Shown here: positions 10,101 to 17,649 of the stretch, one piece after another | How the letters are laid out: each line of letters opens with the position of its first letter | How positions within the stretch are numbered: the first letter of the stretch is position 1 | Assembly: GCA_019459185.1 (NCBI GenBank) | Contig: JAIBEO010000122.1 | Span: 1-40,128 of the forward strand | Reading direction: 5' to 3' | Source: Rhizobium sp. | GTDB taxonomy: Bacteria > Pseudomonadota > Gammaproteobacteria > Xanthomonadales > Xanthomonadaceae | DNA: 40,128 nucleotides | Translations under genes and position numbers: made by a program | The notes under the pieces: generated by a model | Database searches by the model: none | What the model saw: the letters and a program-made list of their open reading frames with translations, nothing else | Told to the model about the DNA's origin: nothing

Positions 10101-12792
10101 GCTCCAGGACCAGATCATGGGCCTGATCGCCGCGGGCACCGAATCGCAGGTGTTCGACCGCCCGGGAGGCATCTTCGTCAGGCCGGCCCAGCAGATGTCG
10201 CAGGAGGACCGCGTCCTGCTCATGGCGGTCGCGCGCGTGATCCTCAGGGACGCCGATGGCAGCCTGCGCGAACAGGTGGAACGCCGCTCCCCGATGCCCG
10301 CGCCCATGCCGCCGCTGGTGCCCGCGGCCGCGCCTGGCCACGTCCGCAACGCCAGCCCGGCGCCGGCGCTATCGCCGCTGGAACCGCTGCAGTTCGACAA
10401 CGGCCTGGGCGGCTTCAGCGCCGACGGCCGCGAATACGTCGTCCGGTGCCTGCCCGGCGCGCCCACGCCGGCGCCGTGGTCGAACGTGCTGGCCAACGCC
10501 CGCTTCGGCTGCGTGCTCAGCGAGAGCGGGAGTGGCTACACCTGGGCGGAAAACGCCCACGAATTCCGCCTGACCCCGTGGCACAACGACCCGATCGGCG
10601 ATCCGAGCGGCGAAGCCTTCTACCTGCGCGACGAGGACACCGGCCGGTACTGGTCGCCCAGCCCGCTGCCGTGCCGCGGAGACGGTGAATACCGGACGCG
10701 GCATGGTTTCGGCTACACCGTCTTCGAGCACGTCGAGGACGGCATCGCCAGCGAGCTGTGGGTGTACGTGGACCGGTCGGAGGCCGTGAAGTTCTCCGTG
10801 CTGAAGCTGCACAACCTGTCCGGCCGCCCGCGCCGGCTTTCGGTGACCGGATATGTCGAGTGGGTGCTGGGCGACCGCCGCGGGCGGACCCAGGCGCACG
10901 TCATCACCGCGGTGGACGCGGCCAGCGGCGTGATGACGGCGCGCAACGCCTACAACAGCGAATTCAGCGGCCGGGTCGCGGTGTTCGACGCCGACATCGG
11001 CGCACACGGGCAGGAATTCGGCGGAGACATGCAGGCGCACAGCCTGACCGGCGACCGCCTGGAGTTCCTGGGGCCGCATGGCAGCCTCCGCGAACCGGCG
11101 GCGATGCGGCAGCAGGCGCTGTCCGGACGCGTCGGCGCCGGGCTGGACCCGTGCTCGGCGCTGCGCCTGCCGCTGGCGCTGGCGGCCGGCGCCCGGTGCG
11201 AGACCGTGTTCCGGCTGGCGGCCGGGAGCGACCTCTCCGAAGCCCTTGCGCTGGCAGGCCGGCATCGTGGCCTGGACGCGGCCCGCGCCGCGCTCGAGTC
11301 CGTGCGCGGGTACTGGGACGAGGTGCTGGGCACGGTGCAGGTGCAGACGCCCGACCCGGCGATGGACCTGCTCGCCAATGGCTGGCTGCTCTACCAGACG
11401 ATCGGCTGCCGGTTCCTGGCCCGCAGCGGCTATTACCAGTCTTCCGGCGCCTATGGCTTCCGCGACCAGCTGCAGGACACGATGGCGATGGTGCATGCGC
11501 AGCCGGAGCTCGCGCGCGAGCACATCGTGCGCTGCGCCGCGCACCAGTTCCCGCAGGGCGATGTCCAGCACTGGTGGCATCCGCCGCTGGAGCGCGGCGT
11601 GCGCACCCACTGTTCCGACGACTACCTGTGGCTGCCCCGGGCCGTCTGCCGGTACGTCGAAACCACGGGCGACCTTTCGGTGCTGGACGCCGGCGCGGCC
11701 TATCTCGAAGGGCGCCCGGTGCGGGCCGACGAGGAGTCGTATTACGACCTGCCCACCCGGCTCACCGACAGCGTGGGCGTGTACGAGCATTGCGTGGTCG
11801 CGCTGGAGCGCGGCATGGCGCTGCTGGGCGGGCGCGGGCTGCCGCTCATGGGCACCGGCGACTGGAACGACGGCATGAACCGCGTGGGCAAGGACGGGCG
11901 CGGCGAAAGCACGTGGCTGGGCTTCTTCCTGCACGACTGCCTGGCGCACTTCGCCCCGCTGGCCCGGGCGCGCGGCAACGATGGCTTCGCCGACCGCTGC
12001 CTGTCCGTCGCCGGGCTGCTCCGGGAGAACCTGGAACGCCACGGCTGGGACGGCGACTGGTACCTGCGCGGCTGGTTCGACGACGGCACGCCGCTGGGTT
12101 CGGCGGTGAGCCTGGAGTGCCGCATCGATTCCGTGGCGCAGAGCTGGTCGGTGCTTTCCGGCGCCGGCGACCCCGCGCGCCGGCGCCGCGCCATGGATTC
12201 GCTGGACACGCACCTGGTGCGGCGCGACGTCGGCATCGTGCAGCTGCTGGAGCCGCCGTTCGACCGCACGGACAAGGACCCGGGCTACATCCGCGGCTAC
12301 GTGCCCGGCGTGCGCGAGAACGGCGGCCAGTACAACCATGCCGCGATCTGGGCGGCGATGGCCTTCGCCGAGCTGGGCGACGCCACGCGTGCCTGGGAAC
12401 TGGCGCGCATGGTCAGCCCGGTCCACCGCAGCCTGGACGCCGGCCAGGTGGCCACCTACAAGGTCGAACCCTACGTGGTGTCGGCCGACATCTATGCCGT
12501 CGACCCACACGTGGGGCGCGGTGGCTGGAGCTGGTACACGGGCTCGGCCGGCTGGATGTACCGCCTGCTGGTGGAATCCCTGCTCGGCTTGGGCCGCGAG
12601 GGCGACCTGCTGCGGCTGCGACCCTGCCTGCCGGCCGACTGGCCCGGCTATACGTTGCGCTACCGCCATCGGGGCCAGGTACGGGCGCTGGTGGTCACGC
12701 GCGCCGCGGACGGTACGCTGCGCCTGGCGGTGGACGGCGTGCCGCAGGAGACCTTCGAGGTGTCCCTGCGCAACGCCGGCCCGCCGGCGTAG
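4153..12792 (+). CDS. ndvB: Cyclic beta-1,2-glucan synthase (NdvB/ChvB-type, GT84 + GH94)
   Basis: A giant inner-membrane enzyme of 2,879 residues, the usual length for the family. It makes cyclic beta-1,2-glucans from UDP-glucose for the periplasm, acting in osmoadaptation and host interaction. Order: a helical N-terminal region; membrane helices at about 415-473; a GT84 domain with the nucleotide-sugar motif TLDTDTRLP near residue 637, LSHDLLEG near 753 and the acceptor motif RRHRWIRGDWQ near 781; membrane helices at about 827-870 and 950-996; a glycoamylase-like middle part (FMTHHQGMG near 1518); then two GH94 phosphorylase-like sections, with the catalytic-Asp motif GTGDWNDGMN near 2568, for chain-length control. 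The frame is open further upstream, but that part overlaps the antisense SRPBCC gene. The ATG at 4153 has only a GCGGGA directly before it, so initiation may be weak or leaderless. The large antisense open frames are shadows. Confidence 0.93.
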   Translation: MRGPHAFSRFLGPLRGHGQGLASGTAPPPAESPLRARLLSAEQMKQRGAELAHAHPIRARAGPDCLLGRLVENDRVITQAVDLLEEVVQSQRRLAPAGEWLIDNAHLVHEQIRIAQRHLPKHYSRELPQLASGPSAGHPRVYDIALAAIAHGDGRIDTEGLSGLISAYQSIAPLRLGELWAIPIMLRLALIENLRRYSAKVILDQQNRDLADAWAGRLADIAESDPKSLVLVLADMVRSKPPVASAFVAELTRRLQGRSAALAMPLDWIGHWLGETGHSIEDMVHAENQQQAADQVSISNSISSIRYLSTMDWRDFVESLSVVETCLRDDPVGVYGRMDFATRDRYRHVVENLSRRSGRPEAEVAEAAIVLARARGGSHDPVHAHVGYYLVDEGLADLRRVVGARASLVEREAWTTALPLAVHLVPTAMAVVAACLALAATAGGAIGAGLLAALLGLAAIAFSELGIGLVNWAATQISSPRILPRLDFSAGIPGYARTMVVMPTMFGDTRTLDRLLESLEVHYLANRDDNLYFALLTDFFDADAAVLPGDAALLVAARDGIGALNRRHAPAQEDRFFLFHRPRLWNAREGRFMAYERKRGKLSALNRFLRRGGTDDFLLVAGNTDRLGHVRYVITLDTDTRLPHDAARRFAGTLAHPLNQARFDDCRNCVTRGYGILQPRLGSAIGGSNALYSRIHGAEPGIDPYTRAVSDVYQDLFAEGSFVGKGIYDVDAFEHTLRGRFPNDSVLSHDLLEGCYARAGLVSDVQLYEDFPSSYPVDVKRRHRWIRGDWQLLPWLLPRVRRQDGTRERNPLSRLSRLKILDNLRRSLVPPAMLALLLAGWFLLPRPLAWTLWVLAILVIPPLVASLAALLRRTAEMSLAVHLRQAGTRLANNIRRAPVALACLPHEAWFCLDAILRTLWRLLVSRRRLLEWSPSSEVERTAKSGQGALLRLMWMGPVLAVSIAAGLFESNPAALPVAVPVLLLWAGSPWLMEWLGRPRRRRAAVLSAPQQVFLGRLARRTWRFFETHVGAADHWLPPDNVQDHPAIVVARRTSPTNIGLALLSNLSALDFGYLTPGGLLERTAATLATLQRMERHRGHFFNWYDTSTLEPLTPRYVSSVDSGNLAGHLTTLRQGLLEFPGQPVVAPRAFQGLADTFEVLAESLGADLPDLVQQLGAALRLACAQPPANLADLYARLADITRRAVEAKALLATTGGEPLAWAGHLLEQCLQVREDLLPCAPWLGTGEPAPATPWDSRIPTLAEIAASRPAADEPPDGPLAHVRTAARSRLEVAARLAGLAGELARMDFRFLYDRGRHLLSIGYNAADHRLDTGYYDLLASEARLAYFVGIAQGQLPQDSWFALGRLLTEVNGKSVLLSWSGSMFEYLMPQLVMPSYEGTLLDQTARTVVEHQVRYGGLRGVPWGISESGYNTVDAQLNYQYRAFGVPGLGLQRGLGQDLVVAPYASMMALMVDPERACNNLQRLHEAGLGGRFGLYEAVDYSPARLPRGHRNAVVRSFMTHHQGMGLLSLSYLLHDQPMQRRFLADPEFQATLLLLQERIPRTGAFRPHEAGRVDALAAPEPPATQLRIFRDPVTVRPAVQMLSNGRYHVLVTASGGGGSRLHDMAVTRWREDATRDHWGNFCYLRDVASDDFWSVASQPTGVRVEGYEAIFSDAKAEFRGRRRGFEFHAEIAVSAEDDIELRRLVLCNRGATTRVIEVTSYAEVVLASPVSDETHRSFSNLFVQTELVPDKQAILCTRRARAPDEVPAWMFQLTAVHGAEVEAMSYETDRARFIGRCGDLARPEALAATSALSNTQGPVLDPIVATRSRIVLAPEQVATVDMVMGVGRDRGDCLALVEKYRDRHLADRVFDLAWTHSQVVRRQINASQSDAQLYERLAGLVLFTHPAMRADGSVIMQNLRGQSGLWGHSISGDLPIVLLKIADAANIELVRQLVQAHAYWRLKGLAVDLVIWNEDQAGYRHALQDQIMGLIAAGTESQVFDRPGGIFVRPAQQMSQEDRVLLMAVARVILRDADGSLREQVERRSPMPAPMPPLVPAAAPGHVRNASPAPALSPLEPLQFDNGLGGFSADGREYVVRCLPGAPTPAPWSNVLANARFGCVLSESGSGYTWAENAHEFRLTPWHNDPIGDPSGEAFYLRDEDTGRYWSPSPLPCRGDGEYRTRHGFGYTVFEHVEDGIASELWVYVDRSEAVKFSVLKLHNLSGRPRRLSVTGYVEWVLGDRRGRTQAHVITAVDAASGVMTARNAYNSEFSGRVAVFDADIGAHGQEFGGDMQAHSLTGDRLEFLGPHGSLREPAAMRQQALSGRVGAGLDPCSALRLPLALAAGARCETVFRLAAGSDLSEALALAGRHRGLDAARAALESVRGYWDEVLGTVQVQTPDPAMDLLANGWLLYQTIGCRFLARSGYYQSSGAYGFRDQLQDTMAMVHAQPELAREHIVRCAAHQFPQGDVQHWWHPPLERGVRTHCSDDYLWLPRAVCRYVETTGDLSVLDAGAAYLEGRPVRADEESYYDLPTRLTDSVGVYEHCVVALERGMALLGGRGLPLMGTGDWNDGMNRVGKDGRGESTWLGFFLHDCLAHFAPLARARGNDGFADRCLSVAGLLRENLERHGWDGDWYLRGWFDDGTPLGSAVSLECRIDSVAQSWSVLSGAGDPARRRRAMDSLDTHLVRRDVGIVQLLEPPFDRTDKDPGYIRGYVPGVRENGGQYNHAAIWAAMAFAELGDATRAWELARMVSPVHRSLDAGQVATYKVEPYVVSADIYAVDPHVGRGGWSWYTGSAGWMYRLLVESLLGLGREGDLLRLRPCLPADWPGYTLRYRHRGQVRALVVTRAADGTLRLAVDGVPQETFEVSLRNAGPPA

Positions 12793-12804
12793 CCAGCGGC
12801 TACA

Positions 12805-12831
12805 CTCACCGGGTCACGGGTACACGGTGAG
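12805..12831 (+). promoter_or_regulatory. Hairpin in the leader of the hybrid kinase gene, touching its ribosome-binding site
   Basis: Seven-base arms CTCACCG (12805-12811) and CGGTGAG (12825-12831) are perfectly complementary around a 13-nt loop. The right arm runs into the purine-rich ribosome-binding site (GAGGGGG, 12829-12835), a few bases before the GTG at 12841. TACACT at 12801-12806, a common -10 form in this bacterial group, may mark the promoter. Any regulatory effect is inference. Confidence 0.3.
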
Positions 12832-12840
12832 GGGGCTGGC

Positions 12841-15800
12841 GTGATCCCAGGCTGGATCCTGCTGCTGGTGTCGGTGGGCTACGTCGGGCTGCTGTTCGGC
12901 GTGGCCTGGCTGGGTGACCGCAAACCCCTGTACCCGGGCCGCGACTGGCTGCGGCCCATCGTGTATTCGCTGGCGCTGGCGGTGTACTGCTCGTCGTGGA
13001 CCTTCTATGGCGCGGTGGGCACGGCGGCGAAATCGGGGCTGGGTTTCCTGCCGATCTACCTGGGGCCGATCCTGCTGTTCCTGTTCGGCTGGCGCATCCT
13101 GGAGCGGCTGGTGCTGGTGGCGCGCGAGCAGAGCACCGTGTCCATCGCCGATTTCCTGGCCGCCCGCTACGGCCGCGCGCAGAACATCGCCGCCATGGTG
13201 ACGCTGGTGGCGGTGATCGCCGCCATTCCCTACATCGCGCTGCAGTTCAAGGCGGTGGCGATGAGCATCGAGGTGCTGTCGGGCGTCGATTCCGACGCGG
13301 GCATCGGCGCGCTGGCCGATCCGGCGCTGTATTCGGCGCTGCTGCTGGCGCTGTTCGCCATCCTGTTCGGCACCCGCGAGATCGACGCCACCGAACACCA
13401 CCACGGCATGATCCTGGCGGTGGCGCTGGAGTCACTGGTGAAGCTGGTGGCCTTCGTGGCGGTGGGCGTGTTCGCGCTGGGCCACCTGCCGGGCAGCGAA
13501 GACCTGCTGACGCGCTTCCAGGCCGCCACCCGCGACTTCGTGGCGCCGGGCATCCCGCAGGGTTTCATGGCGCAGACGCTGCTGGCCTTCGCCGCCATCG
13601 TCTGCCTGCCGCGCCAGTTCCACGTGGCGGTGGTGGAATGCGGCGACGTGGCCGACGTGCGTCGCGCACGCTGGCTGTTCAGCGGCTACCTGGTGGTGAT
13701 CTGCCTGTTCGTGGTGCCCATCACCGCAAGCGGCCAGGCCCTGCTGTCGACTGCGGGCGTGGCGCCGGACACCTACGTGCTGGCGCTGCCCATGGCCATG
13801 GACAACACCGCGCTGGCGCTGGCGGCCTTCGTGGGCGGCTTCTCGGCGGCCACCGGCATGGTGATTGTGGCGTCGGTGGCGCTGGCGACGATGGTGAGCA
13901 ACGACCTGGTGATGCCGCTGCTGTGGCGCGGCAGCCTCACCGACCCCGACGAGCGCCAGCACCTGGGCCGGCGCGTGCTGTGGGTGCGGCGCATCGCCAT
14001 CGTGGCCATCGCGCTGCTGGCGTATGCGTATTACCGCGGCGCAGGTGAATCCGGTTCGTTGGCGGCCTTCGGCCTGCTGGCGTTCGCGGCGGTGGGGCAG
14101 TTCGCGCCGGCGCTGATCGGCGGCCTGTACTGGCGCGGTGCCAGCCGCCGCGGCGTAATGGCGGGCCTGGTGGCCGGATTTGTGCTGTGGGCTTACACGC
14201 TGCTTCTGCCCACGCTTTCGCGCGCGGGCTGGTTCGACACCGCCTGGCTGCACGAAGGCCCGCTGGGCATGGCCTGGCTGCAGCCAGAAAGCCTGTTCGG
14301 ACTGCGCGGCTGGGACGCCATCACCCACGGCACCTTCTGGTCGCTGCTGGTGAACATCCTGGCGCTGCTGGTGGTGTCGGCGCGCTATCGGCCCAGCCTG
14401 GAAGAGCGCCTGCGCGCCACGCCGTTCCTGGACCCGTACGCAGCCAAGCCGCTGGCCTCGGCCGGTGGCTGGCAGGGTTCGCTGAGCACCGACGACATGC
14501 TGGCGCTGGCCACCCGCATCGTTGGCGAACGCGCCGCGCGCCGCGCCTTCGCCGAGTACGCCGCCGCCCAGGGCCGCGAGCTTTCGCCCAGCGCGCCCGC
14601 CGACCGCGCCCTGATCCAGTTCACCGAACGCCTGCTGGCCGGCGCCATCGGCGCGGCCTCGGCGCGCCTGACCCTGACCACCGCGCTGCGCGGCTCGGGC
14701 ATGGAGCTGGGCGAGGTGATGAGCCTGCTGGACGAAGCCAGCCACGAGCTGCGCTTCAACCGCGAGATTTTGTCGGCCACGCTTGAAAACCTGTCCCAGG
14801 CCGTGAGCGTGGTGGACCGCGACCTGCGCCTGGTGGCCTGGAACCGCCGCTACCAGCAGATGTTCGAATACCCCGACGGCATGCTGTACGTGGGCCGCCC
14901 GGTGGCCGACCTGATCCGCTACAACGCCGAGCGCGGCGAAATGGGCCCGGGGCCGGTGGAGGAGCAGGTGGCCAAACGCACCACCTACCTGCGCGAAGGT
15001 TCGCCCTACGTGTTCGAACGCGTGCGCGCCAACGGCCAGGTGATAGAAATGCGCGGCCAGCCGCTGCCGGGCGGCGGCTACGTCACGACCTACAGCGACA
15101 TCACCGACTACAAACGCGCCGAGCAGGCCCTGCGCGAATCGAACGAAACGCTGGAACAGCGCGTTGAGCAGCGAACCCGCGAAGCCGCCGAGGCCAACCT
15201 TTCCAAGACGCGCTTCCTGGCCGCCATCAGCCACGACGTGCTGCAGCCCATCAACGCCGCGCGCCTGTTCACTTCGGCCCTGCGCGACAGCGACGAGGCC
15301 GCCGAGCAGCGCCGCCTGAGCGAGCGCGTGGATGCATCCCTGCGCGACGCCGAAGAGCTGCTGGACGGGCTGCTGGACATTTCACGCCTGGACGCCGGCT
15401 CGCTCAAGCCCGAGCTCACCGTGTTCCGCCTGGACGAGCTGATGGCCAGCGTGGCTGCGCAGTACGCGCCGCTGGCGGCCGCACGCGGGCTGCGCTTCCG
15501 CGTGCATGCCAGCCGGCTGTCGATACGCAGCGACCGCCGCCTGTTGCGACGCGCGCTGCAGAACTTCGTGGCCAATGCGCTGCGCTACACCAAGGAAGGC
15601 CGGGTGGTGATCGGCGCGCGGCGGCGCGGCGGCGGCGTGGACATCGAGGTGTGGGACAGCGGCCCGGGCATCCCGCCGCACCACCTGGCGCAGATCTTCG
15701 AGGAATTCCGCCGCTTCGAGCAGCCGTCACCCTGGGGCGAACGCGGCCTGGGCCTGGGCCTGAGCATCTGCCAGCGCGTGTCGCGCATGCTCGACCACCC

Positions 15801-16290
15801 CATCAGCGTGCGCAGCTGGCCGGGGCGCGGCAGCGTGTTCGCCATCCGCGTGCCCGTGGCCGACACCCCGGCGCCCGCCAAGCCGCCGCGCGCGCCGGTG
15901 GCGCACGGCGACCTTTCCGGCCTGAAGGTACTGTGCCTGGACAACGACCGCGAAATTTTGGACGGCATGGAAGCCCTGCTGGGCCGCTGGGGTGTGGACG
16001 TGCGCGTGGCGGAAACCGTGGCCGCGGCGCTTTCGCTGGCGAAAGCCGACCGCCCCGACGTGCTGGTGGCCGACTACCACCTGCACGATGAACTCGACGG
16101 CCTGGGCGCGCTGCAGGCCCTGCGCGAAGTGTGCGGCGCGCACACCCCTGCCGTGCTGGTGACCGCCGACGGCAGCGACACGCTCAAGCGCGCGGCGCGG
16201 GATTTGGGCCTGCCGGTGCTGACGAAGCCGGTGAAGCCGGCGAGTTTGCGGGCGTTCCTGGCGGCGCAGCAGCGGCGCGTGGGGGCCTGA
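12841..16290 (+). CDS. Hybrid sensor histidine kinase with sodium/solute symporter-like sensor (SSS-STAC-PAS-HK-REC, CrbS/MxtR-like)
   Basis: 1,149 residues. Residues ~1-500 form a multi-helix SSS (PutP-type) transporter-like module. A STAC-type helical linker (LSTDDMLALATRIVGE ... RLLAGAIGAASARLTL) covers ~546-620. A PAS domain begins near 645 (AVSVVDRDLRLVAWNRRYQQMF), then a coiled coil (ALRESNETLEQRVEQRT). The kinase has the H-box SHDVLQPINAARLF (His798), N-box NFVANALRYTKEG, G1 WDSGPGIP and G2 GLGLGLSI. A C-terminal receiver has its phospho-acceptor Asp near 1078 (LVADYHLHDELDG). This is the architecture of CrbS (Vibrio) and MxtR (Pseudomonas), which with CrbR/ErdR control acetate use through acs. 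A CrbR-like regulator sits beside acs at 34218-34880, so pairing is plausible but unproven. The GTG start at 12841 follows a purine-rich site (GAGGGGG). CbrA is an alternative relative, but it lacks the receiver. Confidence 0.9.
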   Translation: MIPGWILLLVSVGYVGLLFGVAWLGDRKPLYPGRDWLRPIVYSLALAVYCSSWTFYGAVGTAAKSGLGFLPIYLGPILLFLFGWRILERLVLVAREQSTVSIADFLAARYGRAQNIAAMVTLVAVIAAIPYIALQFKAVAMSIEVLSGVDSDAGIGALADPALYSALLLALFAILFGTREIDATEHHHGMILAVALESLVKLVAFVAVGVFALGHLPGSEDLLTRFQAATRDFVAPGIPQGFMAQTLLAFAAIVCLPRQFHVAVVECGDVADVRRARWLFSGYLVVICLFVVPITASGQALLSTAGVAPDTYVLALPMAMDNTALALAAFVGGFSAATGMVIVASVALATMVSNDLVMPLLWRGSLTDPDERQHLGRRVLWVRRIAIVAIALLAYAYYRGAGESGSLAAFGLLAFAAVGQFAPALIGGLYWRGASRRGVMAGLVAGFVLWAYTLLLPTLSRAGWFDTAWLHEGPLGMAWLQPESLFGLRGWDAITHGTFWSLLVNILALLVVSARYRPSLEERLRATPFLDPYAAKPLASAGGWQGSLSTDDMLALATRIVGERAARRAFAEYAAAQGRELSPSAPADRALIQFTERLLAGAIGAASARLTLTTALRGSGMELGEVMSLLDEASHELRFNREILSATLENLSQAVSVVDRDLRLVAWNRRYQQMFEYPDGMLYVGRPVADLIRYNAERGEMGPGPVEEQVAKRTTYLREGSPYVFERVRANGQVIEMRGQPLPGGGYVTTYSDITDYKRAEQALRESNETLEQRVEQRTREAAEANLSKTRFLAAISHDVLQPINAARLFTSALRDSDEAAEQRRLSERVDASLRDAEELLDGLLDISRLDAGSLKPELTVFRLDELMASVAAQYAPLAAARGLRFRVHASRLSIRSDRRLLRRALQNFVANALRYTKEGRVVIGARRRGGGVDIEVWDSGPGIPPHHLAQIFEEFRRFEQPSPWGERGLGLGLSICQRVSRMLDHPISVRSWPGRGSVFAIRVPVADTPAPAKPPRAPVAHGDLSGLKVLCLDNDREILDGMEALLGRWGVDVRVAETVAAALSLAKADRPDVLVADYHLHDELDGLGALQALREVCGAHTPAVLVTADGSDTLKRAARDLGLPVLTKPVKPASLRAFLAAQQRRVGA

Positions 16291-16305
16291 AGCAGGCGTG
16301 CGGAA

Positions 16306-16767
16306 TCACCCCGGCCGCGGCAGGCGACCGGTCTTTTCGGCAAGCGGGCCGGCGATGGCCTCCAGCAGGCTGCGTGCCGCCTCGACCTGGCGCGCGCCGT
16401 GGCGCGTGGCCAGGGCCTGTTCGTACTTGCGGTGGAAGCGGCGCGCCCTCGCCAGCGCGGCGCGGCCGCGGGCGGTGAGCTCGAGCAGCTTGACGCGCCC
16501 GTCGCTTGTGTCCTGGCGGCGCAGCACGTAGCCCTTGGCCACCATGTCGTCGACCACCTTGAGCGCGCCCGGCGCCGTCATACCCAGCTGCTGCGCCAGC
16601 TCGCTGAGGCTGCACGGCCGTTCGGCCAGCAGGCGGAAGACGTAGCCGAACGAGGTGCCGATGTCGTCGAACCCGGCCTTGGCGAGTTCATCGTCCAGCG
16701 CCTGCCTGAACGCGCCGAAGGCGAGGTTGAGCAGGATGCCGAAGTCCTGGGGGTCTTTGTTTGACAT
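16306..16767 (-). CDS. MarR-family transcriptional regulator
   Basis: A 153-residue winged-helix regulator with the MarR layout: N-terminal dimerisation helices, the recognition region CSLSELAQQLGMTAPGALKVVDDMVAKGYVLRRQDTSDGRVKLLELTARGRAAL (wing DTSDGRVK, about residues 93-100), and closing helices. It is divergent from a small cupin gene. Its start codon (16767) is touched by the left arm of a 10-bp inverted repeat (16766-16801), so it probably represses both itself and the cupin gene and is relieved by a small ligand. No clear ribosome-binding site precedes the ATG, so translation could be leaderless. Its 3' end converges with the hybrid kinase gene, leaving 15 nt between stops. Confidence 0.92.
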   Translation of the reverse strand: MSNKDPQDFGILLNLAFGAFRQALDDELAKAGFDDIGTSFGYVFRLLAERPCSLSELAQQLGMTAPGALKVVDDMVAKGYVLRRQDTSDGRVKLLELTARGRAALARARRFHRKYEQALATRHGARQVEAARSLLEAIAGPLAEKTGRLPRPG

Positions 16768-16801
16768 AATTAACCGCTGTAAATAATCTGTGGTTAATTA
16801 T
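16761..16801 (+). promoter_or_regulatory. Sigma-70 promoter of the cupin gene overlapped by a MarR-type operator
   Basis: A perfect -35 TTGACA (16761-16766), a 17-nt spacer and a -10 TAATCT (16784-16789) drive the plus-strand cupin gene. A perfect inverted repeat, ATAATTAACC (16766-16775) and GGTTAATTAT (16792-16801) with a 16-nt spacer, covers the -35/spacer and the expected start point. It also abuts the MarR start codon. This is what an operator for divergent autorepression by the adjacent MarR protein would look like. Assignment to that protein is inference from position. Confidence 0.75.
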
Positions 16802-16817
16802 ATCGTGGATTCCCGCC

Positions 16818-17192
16818 ATGGCACTGCTTGCCCGCTGCGACGCCCCCACCTTCACCCTGCCCGGGGTCCACTTCACTACGCTCTCGGCGCCCAGCCGCGG
16901 CGCCCGCGAGAACGCCGTGTGGGAGGTGACGCTCGAGCCGGGCGTCGCCGGCTCCCCGCACGTGCTGACGCGCGAGGAGACTTTCGTGGCCCTCGAGGGC
17001 TCGGCGGTGGCCGACATCGACGGCGAGCGCTGCGAGTTGGCCGCGGGTAGCGCCCTGGTGGTGGCGCCCGGCCGCCGGTTCTCGCTCTCGAACCCCGGGC
17101 CGGCGTCTTTCCGCGCGCTGGCAGTGTTCCCGGTAGGCGGCCAGGTGCAGGTCGAGGGCAAGCCGCAGTTCACGCCGCCCTGGGCGGCCTGA
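16818..17192 (+). CDS. Small single-domain cupin protein
   Basis: A 124-residue single beta-barrel cupin. Motif 1 is PGVAGSPHVLTREETFVALEGSAVADIDGE (about residues 45-75) and motif 2 is LAAGSALVVAPGRRFSLSNPGP (about 76-97). The usual metal-ligand set (two His, Glu, His) is only partly kept: one His (PHVLT) and one or two Glu (REETF) are visible, but motif 2 has no His, so metal binding is uncertain. It could be a ligand-binding or isomerase-like cupin; the substrate is unknown. It is transcribed from a near-consensus promoter under a probable MarR operator, which suggests induction by whatever the MarR protein senses. The next gene converges on it, 46 nt away. Confidence 0.82.
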   Translation: MALLARCDAPTFTLPGVHFTTLSAPSRGARENAVWEVTLEPGVAGSPHVLTREETFVALEGSAVADIDGERCELAAGSALVVAPGRRFSLSNPGPASFRALAVFPVGGQVQVEGKPQFTPPWAA

Positions 17193-17238
17193 AGCGCTGT
17201 CTCCCATCTGCCGGCGGCTCAGGCACCCGGCGGCGGCT

Positions 17239-17649
17239 TCACCGCGGCTTGAGCGCAGAGGCGTCGAAAAAGACTTCGTTCCGGAAGATCAGCCCGTCGC
17301 GGAGGCGGACGACGCACACGCCGTCGAACCGGCTTTCTTCGCTGCCATCGACGGTGGCCGACCAGTAGTTCAGGAAGCCATCCGGCACCGGTAGGCTGCG
17401 ACGGTGGGTCCAGATCCAGCGGGGGTAGCGGGCGAGCAGCCTGGAGAAATACCCGAGCAGCGCATCGCGCCCCTCGATGCCCGCGGGCCGGGCCGGATCG
17501 GAATAGAACGCATCTTCGGTATAGAAGCTGGCCAGCCGCTCCGGGTCGTTGCCGGTCCACGCCGGAAGCCAACGGCTGCAGAACTCGGCCGCCGCCTGCG
17601 CGTCGTAGCCCGTGAGCAGAGCCTGGGGGTTACCGCCGCTGGACGCCAT
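17239..17649 (-). CDS. NTF2-like (SnoaL-type) small protein
   Basis: A 136-residue protein with the NTF2-like cone-fold pattern: helix AEFCSRWLPAWTGNDPERLASFYTEDAFYSDPARP (about 16-50), GRDALLGYFSRLLARYP (about 60-76), then beta strands ending VCVVRLRDGLIFRNEVFFDAS. FYTEDAFYSDP is a typical pocket motif of SnoaL-type enzymes and unknown-function relatives. The reaction is not predictable from sequence. The ATG at 17649 has GAGGGTGG a few bases upstream and a possible -10 (TACCAT, 17689-17684, minus strand). It is flanked by a convergent cupin gene and, upstream, by a 257-nt gene-free stretch ahead of the HigA-like gene. Confidence 0.8.
   Translation of the reverse strand: MASSGGNPQALLTGYDAQAAAEFCSRWLPAWTGNDPERLASFYTEDAFYSDPARPAGIEGRDALLGYFSRLLARYPRWIWTHRRSLPVPDGFLNYWSATVDGSEESRFDGVCVVRLRDGLIFRNEVFFDASALKPR

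Noticed and set aside
4420-12669. Very long antisense open frames opposite the glucan synthase (4420-6870, 6949-10341, 10369-12669)
   Set aside because: They have the low-complexity Gln/Ala/Arg/Gly-rich composition of shadow frames in GC-rich DNA, no family motifs, and lie opposite a gene with clear GT84/GH94 motifs.
13432-15234. 600-codon antisense frame opposite the hybrid kinase, and similar frames at 23630-26401 (opposite the CPBP fusion) and 35090-36976 (opposite acs)
   Set aside because: Composition is typical of shadows, and the sense frames carry intact catalytic motifs.
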